The notes under the pieces were generated by a model. It was given only the letters and a program-made list of their open reading frames with translations. It made no database searches and was not told where the DNA came from. Below are positions 31,332-31,508 of a stretch of 31,508 nucleotides of DNA, one piece after another. Position 1 is the stretch's first letter. Each line of letters begins with the position of its first letter. This stretch comes from JADJQU01 sp035490315. Lineage in GTDB: Bacteria > Planctomycetota > UBA1135 > GCA-002686595. Location of the stretch: assembly GCA_035490315.1 (NCBI GenBank), contig DATHET010000188.1, forward strand, positions 1 through 31,508. The letters run 5' to 3'. The translations under genes and the position numbers were made by a program.

Positions 31332-31508
31332 TCAAGGGCAAACCGTGTACTCCAGTGCGTTGGAGAGCGCCGCGTTGTTCGGGGCCGCAAACCCGTTGTC
31401 GCGCCCCCATGCCTGCGTGTCGACCACTGTACCGGGCACTACAAGATACGCCGCTGGGGTACCACCGAGAGCTCCGGCCGCGAACGCGTTCATGTCGATC
31501 GAGTAGAC
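31332..31508 (-). CDS. C-terminal end of a secreted protein with the NSLGC/WGRDxG domain (cut by window edge)
   Basis: The last 58 codons of a gene that enters from beyond the window: YSIDMNAFAAGALGG, a PGTVVDTQAWGRDNGF block and PNNAALSNALEYTVCP, then TGA at 31334-31332. It aligns from the YxIDMN block onward with the copies at 8541-8975, 13330-13761, 23882-24313 and the fragment at 2219-2458. It is the fifth copy of the domain in the window and, like the fragment, ends in Cys-Pro. Start, signal peptide and N-terminal domain are outside. Confidence 0.85.
   Translation of the reverse strand, partial: VYSIDMNAFAAGALGGTPAAYLVVPGTVVDTQAWGRDNGFAAPNNAALSNALEYTVCP

Noticed and set aside
1..31508. 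tRNA, rRNA, CRISPR or insertion-sequence features
   Set aside because: I looked for cloverleaf TPsiC-type loops, spaced direct repeats and transposase motifs and found none; absence by eye is not proof.

Overview
The window is high-GC bacterial DNA dominated by secreted, lipid-anchored and outer-membrane proteins. Five places carry the same roughly 145-residue C-terminal domain, with a YCT-K-NSLGC start, a conserved DCSG and an xWGRDxG block near the end. From memory, this domain is typical of exported proteins of marine Planctomycetota (deep-branching lineages rather than Pirellula-type). I therefore suggest a planctomycete, but no rRNA or other marker gene is present to confirm it. I saw no tRNA, rRNA, CRISPR array, insertion sequence or phage gene.

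Layout. At 1-2015 (minus) there is a tightly overlapping operon: a DUF4266 lipoprotein, a DUF3570 beta-barrel, a TlpA-like thioredoxin lipoprotein and the first 27 codons of another lipoprotein. At 2219-2458 lies an orphan half copy of the C-terminal domain. From 2572 to 4278 there is a degenerate two-domain thioredoxin-like protein and a membrane-anchored protein. A large secreted WD40-like propeller protein runs on minus at 4475-6991. From 7143 to 13764 (plus) come a tiny membrane protein, an RCC1-repeat protein with the C-terminal domain, a lipoprotein, a CnaB-like repeat protein, a possible truncated lipoprotein and a jelly-roll-like protein with the C-terminal domain. A fragment of a second jelly-roll gene sits at 13962-14009.

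From 14003 to 16734 (minus) a hybrid histidine kinase precedes a TorF-like outer-membrane protein. At 17167-18423 is a secreted beta-helix protein. At 18580-21546 (minus) are a DUF4419 protein, a multi-spanning protein and a small DUF3566-like membrane protein. At 21868-25453 (plus) are an FG-GAP lipoprotein, another C-terminal-domain protein, a VOC protein and a small coiled-coil protein.

The most unusual locus is the five-gene minus-strand operon at 25578-30605. Its order is a DJ-1/PfpI lipoprotein, an outer-membrane porin-like protein, an acyl-CoA-dehydrogenase-like flavoprotein without the usual catalytic Glu, a PhnD-like binding-fold protein without a signal peptide, and a TusA-like domain (no CPxP) fused to a complete di-iron ferritin-like domain. 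Gaps are 16, 8 and 7 bases, then a 4-base GTGA overlap. It looks like an uptake-plus-oxidation pathway for an unknown small molecule and is the best candidate for an undescribed system. Two perfect palindromes lie upstream of it. The window ends inside another C-terminal-domain gene on the minus strand.
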